Of a stretch of 64,000 bases of DNA, positions 20,203-32,352 are shown in pieces. Source of the stretch: Ascochyta rabiei (taxonomy: Eukaryota > Ascomycota > Dothideomycetes > Pleosporales > Didymellaceae); NCBI RefSeq assembly GCF_004011695.2, contig NC_082419.1, positions 124,001 through 188,000 of the forward strand. The letters are read 5' to 3'. A model generated the notes under the pieces. It saw only the letters and a program-made list of their open reading frames with translations. It was not told where the DNA came from and did no database searches. How positions within the stretch are numbered: position 1 is the stretch's first letter; each line of letters begins with the position of its first letter. The position numbers were made by a program, and so were the translations under genes.

Positions 20203-23200
20203 TCACAGCGGCGGACTCTGGGGCCGGTCAATAGCAAGTCCAAGGTAGTAGTCCGTGAGTGCGTTCATCTCATCTCCAAACGTCGTATCCACATCCTCCA
20301 TCCTCTCCATGTACGACGCTATCTCAAACCCCCTGATCGGCGGGACATTAAGAGGCGTGCCCTTGAATTTAGGCTCCTGATCGCATTCGTAGCCCAGAGC
20401 ACCAACGCTCCATACTCCTGCACAGTCATAGCACTCGAGTGTCGTGGCAGTTCCAGCAACGCAGGCCGAGCCGCCACAGCGAAAGCAGCTGAAGGAACAT
20501 CGCTCACAGAGCGTCGTGCTATCTGCGTCGAGCGAGGGTAGCGCTGGTCGGCCGCAAGCTGCACATTGCGATTTGCCTGCAATAGTTCGTACACTCTCAT
20601 CGAGCCACTGTTGTCGTAGTTCATCGGGTATACGCTCGGCGCTGCGGCCCGAGTCACCGACTTCCTCGTAGGTGGTTGTGTTGGTACTGTCGAGGCAGGC
20701 GGGCAGCTTGCATTGCGGTCCGCTTGCTGCTGCCATTTTTCTCTGAAACACGGAAGCCTGTTCTCGTAATGACATCGTGTGATCGTTATCGCCTTGGTCG
20801 AAAGGTCCGTCGTAGTTGGGTCCTTGGACAACCTGCCGTTTGGGCATGCCACTCATGGGTGCCGATTGCAGCCGCCCGGTTTCGAGCCACTCACGTGCCT
20901 CTGCAGCTGCGACGTCGGTCTCCAAGTGGATGCTGGTGGCTGCCTTGTCACTGTAGTAAGGATAGTATTGCAGCTTGTCTGCGTCTTTTAGAGTAAAGTC
21001 ATCTCTGCCTACCTCCAGAACGTGGGCAGAACCATTGACTTCTCCAAGTATAAGTTTGCTGTAGTCAGCACTGAAAGCGCCTGACATGATGCCGGAGGTG
21101 GTGGTAGTCAGGTCCTTGACAAAAGTGTCTTCTCGAGATCTGGTTACATCCCAAACCTTGACAACGCCATCTGATGAGCCTGAGTAGAGTCTCGTGGCAT
21201 TCTGTCCCCACGAAAGGAAACGGACTCCGGTGTCTGTCTGATCATGGGGTATGTCATCTTGCAAAGGCATTATAGAGCTCCCGTGGCTCAGGGTGTATAG
21301 CACTTTGTGTGGCACACGGAGATCCCAGACATAGGACCGCCCATCGGTGCACCCAGCTGCAAACAAGTTCTCGTCGTGCGGACTGTGTTATGTTAGCTTG
21401 CACGCACAATGGTATCAACCCCCCTGACTTACCACCAGACGATGTCATTCATATCGTATGCCTTGCACTCGAGCTCGACCGGACATGTATGCTTTCTATC
21501 GCGATCGTTCCACGCACCCTTTGTTGTGTAAAAGCGGACAACTGAGCGAGTACCTCTGTTAACATTGCCACTGGCTACACAGCCTACGGCGAAGAGGCAG
21601 TGCTTTCTTGGATTCGGGTTGAAAGTTACGTCGAAAACATTGCGACTAGAACCATGGACGTGTAAATTGATGCCATATTCCACGTCCCAAAGACAAATAT
21701 CGCCGGTAGTGTCCAGGCCGCTGTCTTCGCAGAGATTCGCTCCGAAGCCCGCCAGCAACACACTGCCACCAATCGGATTGAACTGGAGGGCATTGACGGT
21801 CATTTTCAGATCTGGGCGGCTCATGGCTTTCGCAGAAGCAAAATTCCGGACAGTAGGTTTCCAGCTTGCGTCGTTGATGACGTCCTGGTTAAGGCGGACA
21901 AGCTTGATAGAGTCATTCGTCGTCTGCTTTGATGCTGTTGCAATTACGTCTTCGTACGGCGGATTGACAGCTAATATGTCTACCTCCGCATTGTGCTTCA
22001 AACTCGTGATCAATCTTGACAATGACGTGTCCCAAACACAAACAGTCTTGTCGTAGCCAGCCGAGTACAGCCAATCTCCTGAAGGGGAGAATGCGACCGA
22101 GCTGACTGTGGTGTACAAATTGGGATCTTGAGAGACGTACATAGCATGCGTCGAATTTGCACCATTGTCCGTCCTTGTTCGATCGATCCTGTGTTCGCCC
22201 AGCTCATGAATAGTACCTTCATGAGCATTGCCAAATAATAGGTTGTTGGGCCGGTTGTACTGCATAGAATCTACATCAGTAACCGCCACAGCCCCTGCCG
22301 CGAAATGCTGGCCTTTGGGAGACCAAGCGACGGTGTGAACATCGCTTGAAGCGCCCGTCCATGTGTACTTAGGCCCGATCGTGTCCATCATCCTGTTCTT
22401 TGTTTGATATGTCAACGGACTAGACGCTGTCCTCCAACCCCTTCGCGATTGGAAACCGAGCTCGCGTTGACGGATGACAGCCGGAATAGAGGGTCTCTGA
22501 ATACTGCTCAACTTTGTGTTGGGACTAGCAGCTGCATAACGTTGTATTTGCGGCGCTTCCGATAATTTACCAGTAGCAGCATCCTGAAGGAAGGACTTGA
22601 TACTCTGAACACCACGAGAACGAAGATGGCGGGCGATTTCATAGGCCAGCTGCTGTAGTCGGGGTTCAGCGAGTTTTTTAAGAACTGCCCGTAAATGTCT
22701 TCGATAAGTGCTGTGGCGCGTCCGTCGGGCTGATTTGACGGTCTCCCCAACGACGTTCTCGACTATCTGCAACTCTGCCGAACTAAAGTCCACATGCAGA
22801 ACAGCACCTTGCCAGTCTGGATTAGTCTGGTCCCAAGTCCACTCTTCAGATCCTTCACGCATGGCAATGCGTTGCGACAAGGACAAGTATGGCATTCGTT
22901 CTTGTTGAACACTGCGCAAACCTCTACCTGTAGCCAAGCCCAGCAAGGAGTCTTTTGCGTGAAAGTTCATCTCCAAGAGCTTGGTTTGAGTTGCGACTTT
23001 AGGTTCAGAGACCACAAGAGTTCCGTCAGCTGGTGATTCAGAGCGTATAGGCGCGTTCAGACGGGATTTAAGGCGAGGCGTGCACTTCTCGTCACTGACA
23101 TCACCTTCCAACTCGTCTGCGGCGAACCTGGTTCCCAGTTTTGCCCACGTATAGTCGACTGGGGCAGTCCGTCGTGACCTCTGCCTCTGAGGGCCAGAGT

Positions 23201-24836
23201 CTGTTCCAGAAGACTTGTCATGATCCCTGATTTGCTGAACTGCGCGTGGCTTGCTATTTTGGTATTCGTTCTGCTGTGACATTCCGTTGAGGCTCAAACC
23301 AGCGACCTCTATCCGGGGACTCGGTCCAGGAATGTCCGCATGTACTGTCTGCCAGTCAACTGTAGCTTCTGCTGCAAACCTTGCGGGCAGATTTAGAGTT
23401 GGTGGGTCTTGTGTGCGGTCTCTTCTGTTCAGGGTTTGCGAATAGCGTGATTGTAGTTGGACATAGCTGCGTCTGGGGATTTCCCTGTTGAACTCTGCAG
23501 TAATGTCTGTCCATTTAAGTTTCTTCACCTCCTTCAAGAATATTAGAAGGTGGTCTGCTTGTTCGCTGATGTGATTTGTTTTCGTCATACATGACGGTTT
23601 GGTAGTGGCTGGAGGAGTAGGCAATACTGCAAGAGGCACTCGAGGTGTTTCTGAAATTTGCTGCATCTTTCGAGGTGTCGGTTGTCTCACAGCAAGCCCG
23701 GATGACGCAGTGTTCCTGTCGTGGTGAGGGGCTGGTGGTGGGGAGAAGGACCGCCGCAAAGATTGTGTTCGCACTGAAGCATTCAGCATATTGCCACTAG
23801 GCAGGGCTGCACGGCTTTGGAGGCCATGGTCGCTTTCATGTCTGATGACACTAGCTTCTGTCGCTCTGTCGGCGTGAGGAAGAGAGGGTTGGACAAGCTC
23901 TGGTTCATCATCCGAGTCAATCACTACGACCTCGCTCTCTGGGGTCGTCGTAAGACCAGGACTGAGAAGGCCTGTCATGGCATGGTCTTCAGACAGGCGA
24001 CCAATAGGTAACGGCCGATGTGCTTGCAAGAGTACATCGTCCAGGACTGGCACAGGTAAGCCTGTGGGCTTCAGTGCTGCATTCATAAAATGGACCGAAG
24101 GCGCTCCATTCATATTGTTAAGCTTTGCACCCAGGTTGGTGTTTCGACTGGAACCCGCGACATTTTGTGCCAATGTGGGAGCTGCATCACCATGTGTGCT
24201 GGACTGCTTCACGATTTTGTTCTGCCCGACCTCCGGCCTGTCAAGTGTTGTGAGCTTCCTCCTCTTCGCGCTGTTTTCTACGTGTGTGCTTGTTCTCGCA
24301 GCACTGGGCGCCGTGAGTAGTGCTGCAGCAACATCCTGCGAGGTTGAAGCATTGCGACCCATGTTTGCAGGACTGGCGATGGTCGTCGTCGATGTGCTAG
24401 AGCTCGCATTCGTGGCTCTGCCGGTTGGTGTGCAGCTTTTCCTTGATTGTACGCCTGCAGATTGTTCTGAATGGGCGTTGGAGGCACTGCCTGGTAAAGG
24501 CACTGGGGGTGTCGACGGACGTGTTGCAGGTGTGGAGGCATACGAGGGGCGTCGTGCTGGAGCGAGAGACACGTATGCTGCTCTCGAGCTCGCCGTTTCA
24601 GAGACAATGATATCATCTTCGCTGTCAAAGTCGGAGTCAAGGGTAAGGTCCACCAGTTCTGGCTCCCTTCTTGAGCTGCTACACTCGTCAGTAGTTGTTG
24701 TTCAAAAGTGCACTGAACGATAGAAAAATGCCTGAAGATGCGCTTTCCTGGTTGCCTAGATACGGGAGAGGGCCAGGAGTCGTGTGTAACTTACCTCAGG
24801 GCCATTCGTGGCAGTCGAACGCAACGACGCGTCCAT
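20203..24836 (-). CDS. Very large WD40 protein with SANT-like domain and zinc-ribbon tail
   Basis: The main body is exon 24683-21433, then a 50-nt intron, then 21382-20203, about 1480 aa in all. The first exon is uncertain. The frame is open up to a TGA with no ATG, so a 5' exon is needed. The best candidate is ATG at 24836 to a GTAAGT donor after 24795; the acceptor used here (GAG) is not ideal. Order of parts: a SUMO-interaction-like motif LVDLTLDSDFDSEDD at the N-terminus; a second, EVVVIDSDDE, about 240 residues on; a SANT/Myb-like segment (LLIFLKEVKKLKWTDITAEF); a disordered linker; then a WD40 propeller (DVHTVAWSPKG, YSAGYDKTVCVWD, DICLWDVEYG, RSYVWDLRVP, YSGSSDGVVKVWD). A cysteine-rich tail (CAACGRP, CERCSFSCFRCGG, CYDCAG) follows. 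WDLR is a WDxR box, as in CUL4-DDB1 substrate receptors. I suggest a chromatin-linked DCAF; this is inference. Confidence 0.8.
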
Positions 24837-25195
24837 GCGAGGGACGGGGTTGGAGAGGGTGTTTGTCGCGTAAAGTGATTGGAGCGCGACCCGCGCTAGG
24901 TACTTGCATGCATGTGGAGCAGCCCAGCACATCATGCTGCAGCCTGAAACTCTCACTCACCTCGCCAAGCAATCTCACTGCACAAGTACTTTCGTAGTAG
25001 GTACTGCCGAACGAATGTTCCCTTTCAGTATCTTTGATCATTTCTTCATTCTTCACATGATGTCAAGTCTAGAATGTACGGTAGGACCTTCAGCAGATCA
25101 CTCTGAGCTTGCAGTTTCGTACGTTTCGTACGTTTCATACCCTCCGGCTTTGTTCGATAACACGTACATTGGACTATTGATGCAACAAGCTGAGC
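24837..25195. other. Spacer between the WD40 gene and the permease
   Basis: Promoter and 5' leader of the WD40 gene plus the 3' flank of the permease. The frame of the candidate WD40 exon 1 stays open upstream to about 24956, so the start could be earlier (ATGs near 24930). A small GTTTCGTACG repeat lies at about 25120-25140. Confidence 0.45.
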
Positions 25196-26988
25196 TTATA
25201 TCTTATCGCCCTTGGCCTCCACATCGCCATTTCTTTCATACTGGCTGTCCGTCACCGCCAATCCAGCAACCGCTACCTCTTCACCAGGTGCAACATCCTG
25301 CGGCACGGGAGGGCCCGTGAAGTTCTTCCTGCCATTAATGACATACCAGAGAAGACTGATCAACGCAAAGCCTGCAAAGACCACGCTCGCGTAGTTCATT
25401 GTGGCCGGCTCCACAGGCAAGCTGACAGGCATACAGAACAGCACTACCGACAGACAGATCCAGACAATCATAGCGACGTTGATTGCATATCCAAAGCGGC
25501 CGAGCGAGTACGAGGAGTTCTTGACCGCCTGACGACCGCGGATGACCGAAATCAGGATGGGCATGCCGTAGCTAGCCGAGAGACAAATCGTGGCAACTCC
25601 AGTAAAAGAGTTGAATGCAGCCGAGGAACCAAAGTAGATCAATCCCAGGAGGCAATCGACGGCAGTCGAAAGAACAAGCGCCATCAGCGGGACGTCGTAC
25701 TTCTGCGACACCTTTTTCCAGATCTTGGACCCGGGGATCGCGTCATCACGGGCAAAAGCGTAGGTGCATCGCGACGCTGCGGTCAGCGCACCGATTCCAG
25801 CAAAGAACAGGATGCCCAGGATCAAGAACAGAAGTCCAAAGCCTCCCGCAGCGGAGCCAGTCACCGTCTTGAAAAGAAGACCAATAGGCTGCCCGTTCGC
25901 GACTTCAAGCAAAAGCTGCACGTCAGGTAGCACGAAGAGGATCGGAATCAGGTAGATGACACCGGTCACACCAGCGGCGGCCACCGAGAGGACGATGGCC
26001 TTGGGGACCTCGCGTTCGGGGAACTGCACTTCCTCGCACATGGCTGCTACCATGCCGTATCCTGTCAGCACATACGCGCCCTGCAGCAGCCCGACGAAGA
26101 ACGCCCATCCACTCGGCCTAGAACTGGTCAGCTCCTCTTCCTCAAAGTAGACCCAGATGTACTTACCATCCACTCGCGCTTGCGTCATAATGTGTAAAAA
26201 CGAAATCGGCATCTCTCTTAACGTCCGCCATTGTCAGAAGCGTGATCATAATGATGATGACACTGCTCCCGGTCCAGTAGATGCAGATCTTGTTGATCAA
26301 GTCGAGGTACTTGGCCCCAAAGATGTTCACAAGCATACATATAATCATGACAGCCCAGAACATAAGCACCGTCTGCCACTGATTGGGCACAAAGTCCACG
26401 TTCCAGAGCGTAATCGCACTCAAGATGAGCTGAGCACCCGAGAAATTGATCGAAAGAGTGACGGTCCAGTTGCCCACGAGCGTCAGCCAGCCAGTCACCC
26501 ACGACGTGATGGGCGCCCATTCGCGCGTCGACAGCATGGCAGACCAGTAGTACACGCCGCCGGCCGTGGGGTAAACAGCGCAAATCTCGGCGAGCGAGGC
26601 GGCGATGCACAACGAGATGAGCGAGACGAGAACCCACCCCCAGAGGACGGTTACGGATTGCCCGTCGGTGAGGGTGATGTACATAGTGGTGGAAAGACCG
26701 AACGGCACGGCCATGATAGCGAAGGAGCTGTATAGTGTTAGTGGCTGACGCATTCAAAATCGCGACCGGATGGCAGAAGCCACTGCATCATTCTCCACGA
26801 ACTCGAAGTTGGCATTGTACTTACAGTCCCAAAACACTGAACATACTCAGATTCCTGGGCAGTTCGCTCGCATACCCCATCTTGGCGAGCGCCGCATCGG
26901 CGTTGGGATCTTTACTCGCACTCGCGACCGACGCCTTCCTGCCCGCTGCCGTCTGCGAGATGCTCATGCTTCTCTTATTCGAATCCAT
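25196..26988 (-). CDS. Amino-acid/GABA/choline-type permease (APC superfamily)
   Basis: Three exons: 26988-26825, 26727-26167 and 26117-25196; 548 aa. Splicing restores VLGLSFAIMAVPFGL across intron 1 and SASGWPSGWAFFVGLLQ across intron 2, both conserved in fungal APC permeases of the GABA/choline/amino-acid group (TC 2.A.3.4). About 12 hydrophobic helices can be seen. The motif EICAVYPTAGGVYYWSAML covers helix 2-3 of the family. MVAAMCEEVQFPEREVPKAI is the conserved loop after helix 6, and TYAFARDDAIPGS is another. Both tails are hydrophilic and cytosolic. It would import a small amino compound by proton symport at the plasma membrane; which one cannot be told. The start follows from the first exon, whose KMGYASELPRNLSMFSVLGL matches the family's N-terminus. 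Confidence 0.93.
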
Positions 26989-28075
26989 ATTTCCAAACTA
27001 TCGCGCCAGCAGCTCTCTATTTCTAACCTCTTTTTCTGTCTTTTCTTACGATGCGCGCCCCAACTCTTGCAACGCTTCAGCCTTTCTTCCCTCGGTCTCG
27101 CAGCGCAATCAATGGTAGAGATGAAGTCGCAACAACAAGACGGAACGAATCGAAATAGGTAGAGTTGACGTCGCACGCGTGGGCCCGCAGACTATCTATG
27201 CAAAGCAACCGTCAAAGCGTCCGAAAGCAGGCAGGCAAGGAACGGAGACCCAGCAGGAATCCCAGACCGGGTTGTCGCGTGTGCAGAAAAAGCCACGAGC
27301 GCCTCTCCTCCGAAATAGCCCAGGTGCCCGAAACCAGGTGCGCAGGTGCTGAGTACACCGCGCCGAGGACTTACGACTCAGCTGCGGGGAAAGCCACAGA
27401 AAAAGGCCCAGAGAAGCGCCCGGAAAAAAAAAGGGGGGGGGGGGGGCGGCTAGACATTTTTCTTCTGTCCCGCACGCGTCTGCGTTGCTGCTACCGGTAG
27501 GTAGGTACGATGATTCAAACCGCCGATGCTAATATCTGGCGCGGCTCCAAGCTTCGTACCTAGATTGTGCTGCGTTCGGGCGCGTCCGCGCAACACGCGA
27601 TAAAGGCGTGTAATAATAGTAGGTGCCGGTATCCAGCATGCACCGACCGACGCTGCATCACCGGTTACCGGTATCGCGCAGATGATCATGATCCGCGCTC
27701 TGATAACCAGATAAAGATGACACAACTGATTGGAAGCGCGCAAACTGTGATACGGGGCGCCCGTTATCGAATTGGACGAGTCACCGAGTTGCGCCCAGGT
27801 TGGAGGGAGCCTCGTGCGTCATCTGGGGCCACTGCGTTGGATTGCCCTAAGCGTGGCTGATCGGCAGATGGGGGGTGGGGACGGACTGCGTACGTATCTT
27901 GGCTATCGCCGGGGAGGAGATTGAAAGATAGATAGCTACTCCGTAGGTGGATTAAGAATCAAGAGATTGTGTTGGATTGTTTTGTAACGCTTTAGCTGTT
28001 GAATGGTAAATAGGTAGCCTTGTGAGTATCTAAGCTTCGTACCCCCTTGCGCCATGCAGAACAACTTGTTCTGTC
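26989..28075. other. Intergenic, 1.1 kb
   Basis: Promoter of the permease and 3' flank of the chromodomain gene. It contains an A9-G15 homopolymer pair at about 27425-27447 and several short CCGGTA/TACCGG palindromes between 27490 and 27680. No gene was seen. Confidence 0.5.
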
Positions 28076-31000
28076 CTAATACGCTGTGTGCTCGACTGCC
28101 TCAATCTCCATCGCATCACCAGAACCTTTGTCGTTCTCCTTCGCCTTCGGTCTCATGTTCCAGTCCAGAAAGTCAAAGAGACTCTCCCTGCTATCCTTGC
28201 CAAGCTCCTCGACGCACTGTTCTGGTGTAATGACTTCAGCGATAGTCTGCACGCGCTTCTTCCACCGCTGCGCACATGGCGCTTCTGGTTCAGTATGCAC
28301 AACGTAGAATTGACGGTAATCGCGTCGCATAAGGGTTTGCATCATGGCATAGTATTCAATCATCCGAATAGTGGCGTCTTCCTGGCTGTTTGCAAGGCAG
28401 TTGAAGTAGTCGAGCGGTTGTTGATCAGCGATGGTGCGACGTTCGGAAAGGATAGGGTACTTGTCCAGAACCAAATTCGGAGCCTCGGGGGATTGATCTT
28501 GTTCGATGTAATCAGTTAATGTGAGGAGATGGTAGAGTTCGACATGATTACAGTATCATGGTCAGTTGATAGAGTCATTAGCCTCGTGCTCAGGACTTAC
28601 CTCGGATGGTCAGGATCCGTATTGTCCTGGCATTTCTGGAATAGGTACTCCATCAGCTCGGGGCGGACGCAAAGCCGCCAGAGTAAGCATGCGTCGTACA
28701 CTTCGTACCACGGCGACGCCGGTCCGTCTAGGCTGCGCAGCTGCTCGATCTTGGCAAAGAAGAGCTTCACGATGCTCAGTACCAGCTGCGGCGTCTGCTC
28801 CAAGACGTCGTCGGTGATATAAATAAACCCGCCATGGGGAAAGACATTGATGCAATCGTGTCGCAATACCGCTGGAGTTAACGAGACTCTGGGCTCGAAG
28901 TAAGAGGGCGGCTGCAGACCTACAGACCACACACGTATCTGGTTCTTGAGCACTTGACCGAAGCCTGGCAGGCCGGTGTACAGTTCAAAGTTCGGATGCA
29001 CCTAATAGGGTCAGCGTAAGTACCACGAGTGGGGCTCTCGAACGTACAACGATGATGCCCGACCATCCTCCCTCCACTACTTCTTGCTGGAAGTGACTCC
29101 AGGAGCCATCGTACCAAAGATTTCCGACTTCAACTTTGTGCATCAACAGCCAACGCGTGATCAATTCCATAGTTTCCGAGTGTTCTTCAGGATGGTACAG
29201 CAGCATTGCCTTTCGGTCAAGTATGTAGTCGCTTGTTACGCTAGAGCCGAACATCTTGGTCATGTTCAACTTGTAAAGCTGCTCGATCTGCCGACTCAGC
29301 TGAGAGGATGCTGTGACGGTCGATGACTGCATTGGCGGGACTCCTTGCGCCGCGAACAAGGCAGAAGCCTGAGCCACATCGCTCTCAACGCCTTCAGGGG
29401 TGAGATCGGGCGTGTCAACATCAGGCTCAGCCGCTGCGCGCGACAATTTCGGTGCCGGCAGCTCACTTCGACCGTTGGTCACCTGTGTTGGATCTGTGGC
29501 GTGAATCAGCGGACTGCGATACTTCTCAACGGAGCTGCAGTGGTGTCGATATAATAAGAGTTACACAGGGCGATTCGTAACTACAAATAGCTTTTTTTTT
29601 GTTGGAGGACTTACCGAGTTTTCGAGATCGGGGCAACTCTAAAGGATCGAGCTTTTCAGAGCGGCGAGATTTACCAGGCTGTGATAGCCATCCAGTGTTT
29701 ACGTGAGCGAATTTGCAAGCTTGAGCAGACTTTATGCAGCCTTCTGGATGTCTTAACCAGAAACGACACGTGATTGATGGGTTGCTGTTCTTTGCTTCTG
29801 GGTGTTGGGATCCGTAACGTGGCTCTGTTCTGGCTCTCTTCGCATCGAGAACGCTGCGAGGTACTTGATTGGGATCCAAAGGTACCGGCAAATCGAAGGG
29901 CCTATTTTTGGGTGTGCACCAGCCGGTGTTCCGATGCTGAAATTCGCAGTCGTTTTTAGACTTAGGGCAGCCGTCCGTATCTCTCAACCAGGAAGGACAC
30001 GTAATGGCCACCTTCGATCCGGGCTGTGAATAAAGCGGCGACTTCTGAGATTCAGGCGCCCTCTTTGGACCATCGCTATTGGTATGGGGCAAGGTGGGAC
30101 CGGTTGCGGTTTGTCCGAATTTAGATCTCTGACTGCAAGGCAGCGCATTTCCATCGATTCTCTCGGCCTGAAGGGCGGATAACCCTGGTGGGGCCCAGCC
30201 GGTATTTCGATGAGCGTACCTGCACTCGTCGTCTGGCTTGGTGCAACCTTGCTCTGCTCTCAACCAGAATGGGCAGGTCACGGGTGGGTCGGCGTACTTG
30301 GGCGGCCCTCCGCGAGGCCTCATGCTTGGGACTATCTGTACAGGCTGGCCCCGGTTGTCAGTCTCTGGAGGCGCCCACCCCGTGTTCCAATGAGCATATT
30401 TGCAAACCTCTTGTGATTTGATGCATCCATGAGGATCTCTCAACCAATACGTACAGGTAACTGGTGGATCTCGATGCTTGAATGGCACCAAATGTGGCGG
30501 CACATCGCAGACATTACTAGTGGTAGAAGCTTTTGGGAGAAGATGAATGCGAATCGGCTCCCCATTGTGTTCAGCCCAGCCTGTGTTCTCATGTGCGTAT
30601 TTACACTGCTCAGGTGTCTTATTACAGCGCCCTTCGTACCAGAATGGACATGTGATAGGCGGATTGCGATACTTGAACGGCACCCAACCGTTTATATCAC
30701 CCATGGAATACTGTCGCCCCATGGGATCAAGATCACGGTGCATGAAACGGCACTTCTGCGGACCGTGAGGGCAGTTACTACTGAGTCTCCATGAAGCGCA
30801 CATTTGAGGGATCTTGTCGGTCTCCCATTCTGCTAGAGGTGCCGGGTCATGCGCGGTGCCGCGTCGTGGACGATCCTCGAGATCTTCTTCGGAAACCCGA
30901 CGATTGGTCATATCGCGACGTCCATAAGGATCACCAGTTGAAGCAGACGTAGACCACTTAGGAAGAGTAGGTGGAGGGCCATTTACAAAATCAAGCTCGT

Positions 31001-32352
31001 TGAAGTCAGGCGTCCCCTCAGTGCGAGACCGCCTCTCCGCGATACCTCGAAATTTGAGTTTGTTATAGTGATGGTCAGTCGACCATGACTTTCTTTGCTG
31101 CTCTCTGGGCTGGTCTATGATTCTAATCGCACGGGATGTCTGCTTTGGTGGAGCAGTCCTGATAGCCCGCATGGCGTTTGGTTTTGGAGTACGAACATCC
31201 GCAGTTTTCGAACCTGTTGTGGACATCACAGTGCCGTGATCTTTAGCGCCAGAGATATCAACCGCTACTTTTCGCTGTATTGTTGGCTTGTTAGAGATAC
31301 TAGCATTTGTCAGTCGTTGCGTCGATGGCCCATAGGCAGAGCTTTTAGCGGTTCCGGCCTGCTCTCTAATGGCTTTGCCTTCACGATCGCGTGGACTGGA
31401 ACTCATGTCCGCCTTGGAGGCCTTGGGAGCCTTGAAGAGTGACCCAGTCTTCTTCAGGTGTTCTGGCTTGACAAGGGAAATAGTTGTTGATGGTCTTGAC
31501 ACACTCCGATCCAGCTTCCGCTGGGAGATTGTCTTCTTCTGCAGCTCACCTAGCAATGAGTCGTCAGAAGACTGTGCATCAGCACCGGACTCTTCTTCAG
31601 AAGACTGTTGCAAGGGTGCAGCGCGAGGCACAGGAGGCTGTCTCGCGTGCGAGCCACCAACAAGCAATGAAGCGGGATCGGACGGTTCCTGAGCCTCCAC
31701 GAACAAACTCTCGTCCCCGGTAGTCCTCGCCCGTGCCAAGCCCAGAGGCTCTTCATCGCTGCTGTCGTCGTCAGGAACAATCGTTGGACGGCTCTGTCGT
31801 TTCAGTCTTCGGCGTTTCTTCTCCCGCTTCTCCCGCCTGCGTTCTTTGGCTGCCCCGGCTCTTTCTACTGCGTTCTCAAAAGCCGCCATGTTCTCCTCAT
31901 TCTCGCGTCGAAAGGCAACTTCACCCAGCTCTTGCTTCACTTGCTCCCAATTGGAAACGAGGTCCGAACCCTCCAGGTTCGCGGGTGGCTCCCAGGTACC
32001 TTAGGCTGGTCAGTATGCAGCGAGTGTGATTAGCAGGATGATGGTGGGTGCGCAAGGGGCACAACGTTGAGATGAGGCTTTTGAAAAGTCGCTGCTTACA
32101 GCTGAGTGGTGCGTCAGTGAGTGGGAATCTAGGTCGTCCTGGACAAACCTACTCGTGGAGCTGCCAGTCTTCCCACTTGACGAGGTAACAGCTCTCCTCT
32201 TCTGGTATCTCGGCTATGATGCAGTCTGCAGTGTAAAACGGCTCTGCTGAGCCGGCATCAGTAGAGGTGACAGAGACAGCATCCGTGTCGCAGTCGGTCA
32301 CGAGATCATGCTGTGCGGACAGGGCCTCGCGCAAGATGTCAAGGGCTGACAT
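28076..32352 (-). CDS. Chromodomain protein with six CCCH zinc fingers
   Basis: Reconstructed exons, right to left: 32352-32153, a 2-nt microexon 32101-32100, 31999-29615, 29493-29048, 29001-28601 and 28547-28076; 1301 aa, all in frame. A chromodomain at about residues 39-90 (FYTADCIIAEI, CYLVKWEDW, TWEPPANLEG) has a complete aromatic cage (Tyr40, Trp60, Trp63), so methyl-lysine binding, as in H3K9me readers, is likely. A basic coiled stretch and a long disordered part follow. Six CCCH fingers of the C-x7-9-C-x6-C-x3-H type span about 468-850, the last four nearly repeating TCxxWLRxxxGC...H.NTGW; they probably bind RNA. A C-terminal conserved-looking module of about 400 residues (DYILDRKAMLLYHPEEH, HPNFELYTGLPGFGQVLK) is unknown to me. 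The junction at 29615/29493 is the least certain. The acceptor of the last intron reads AA rather than AG. Confidence 0.82.

Noticed and set aside
26157..26735. 192-codon plus-strand ORF
   Set aside because: Antisense to the permease exons; a shadow frame rich in Asp/His/Arg.
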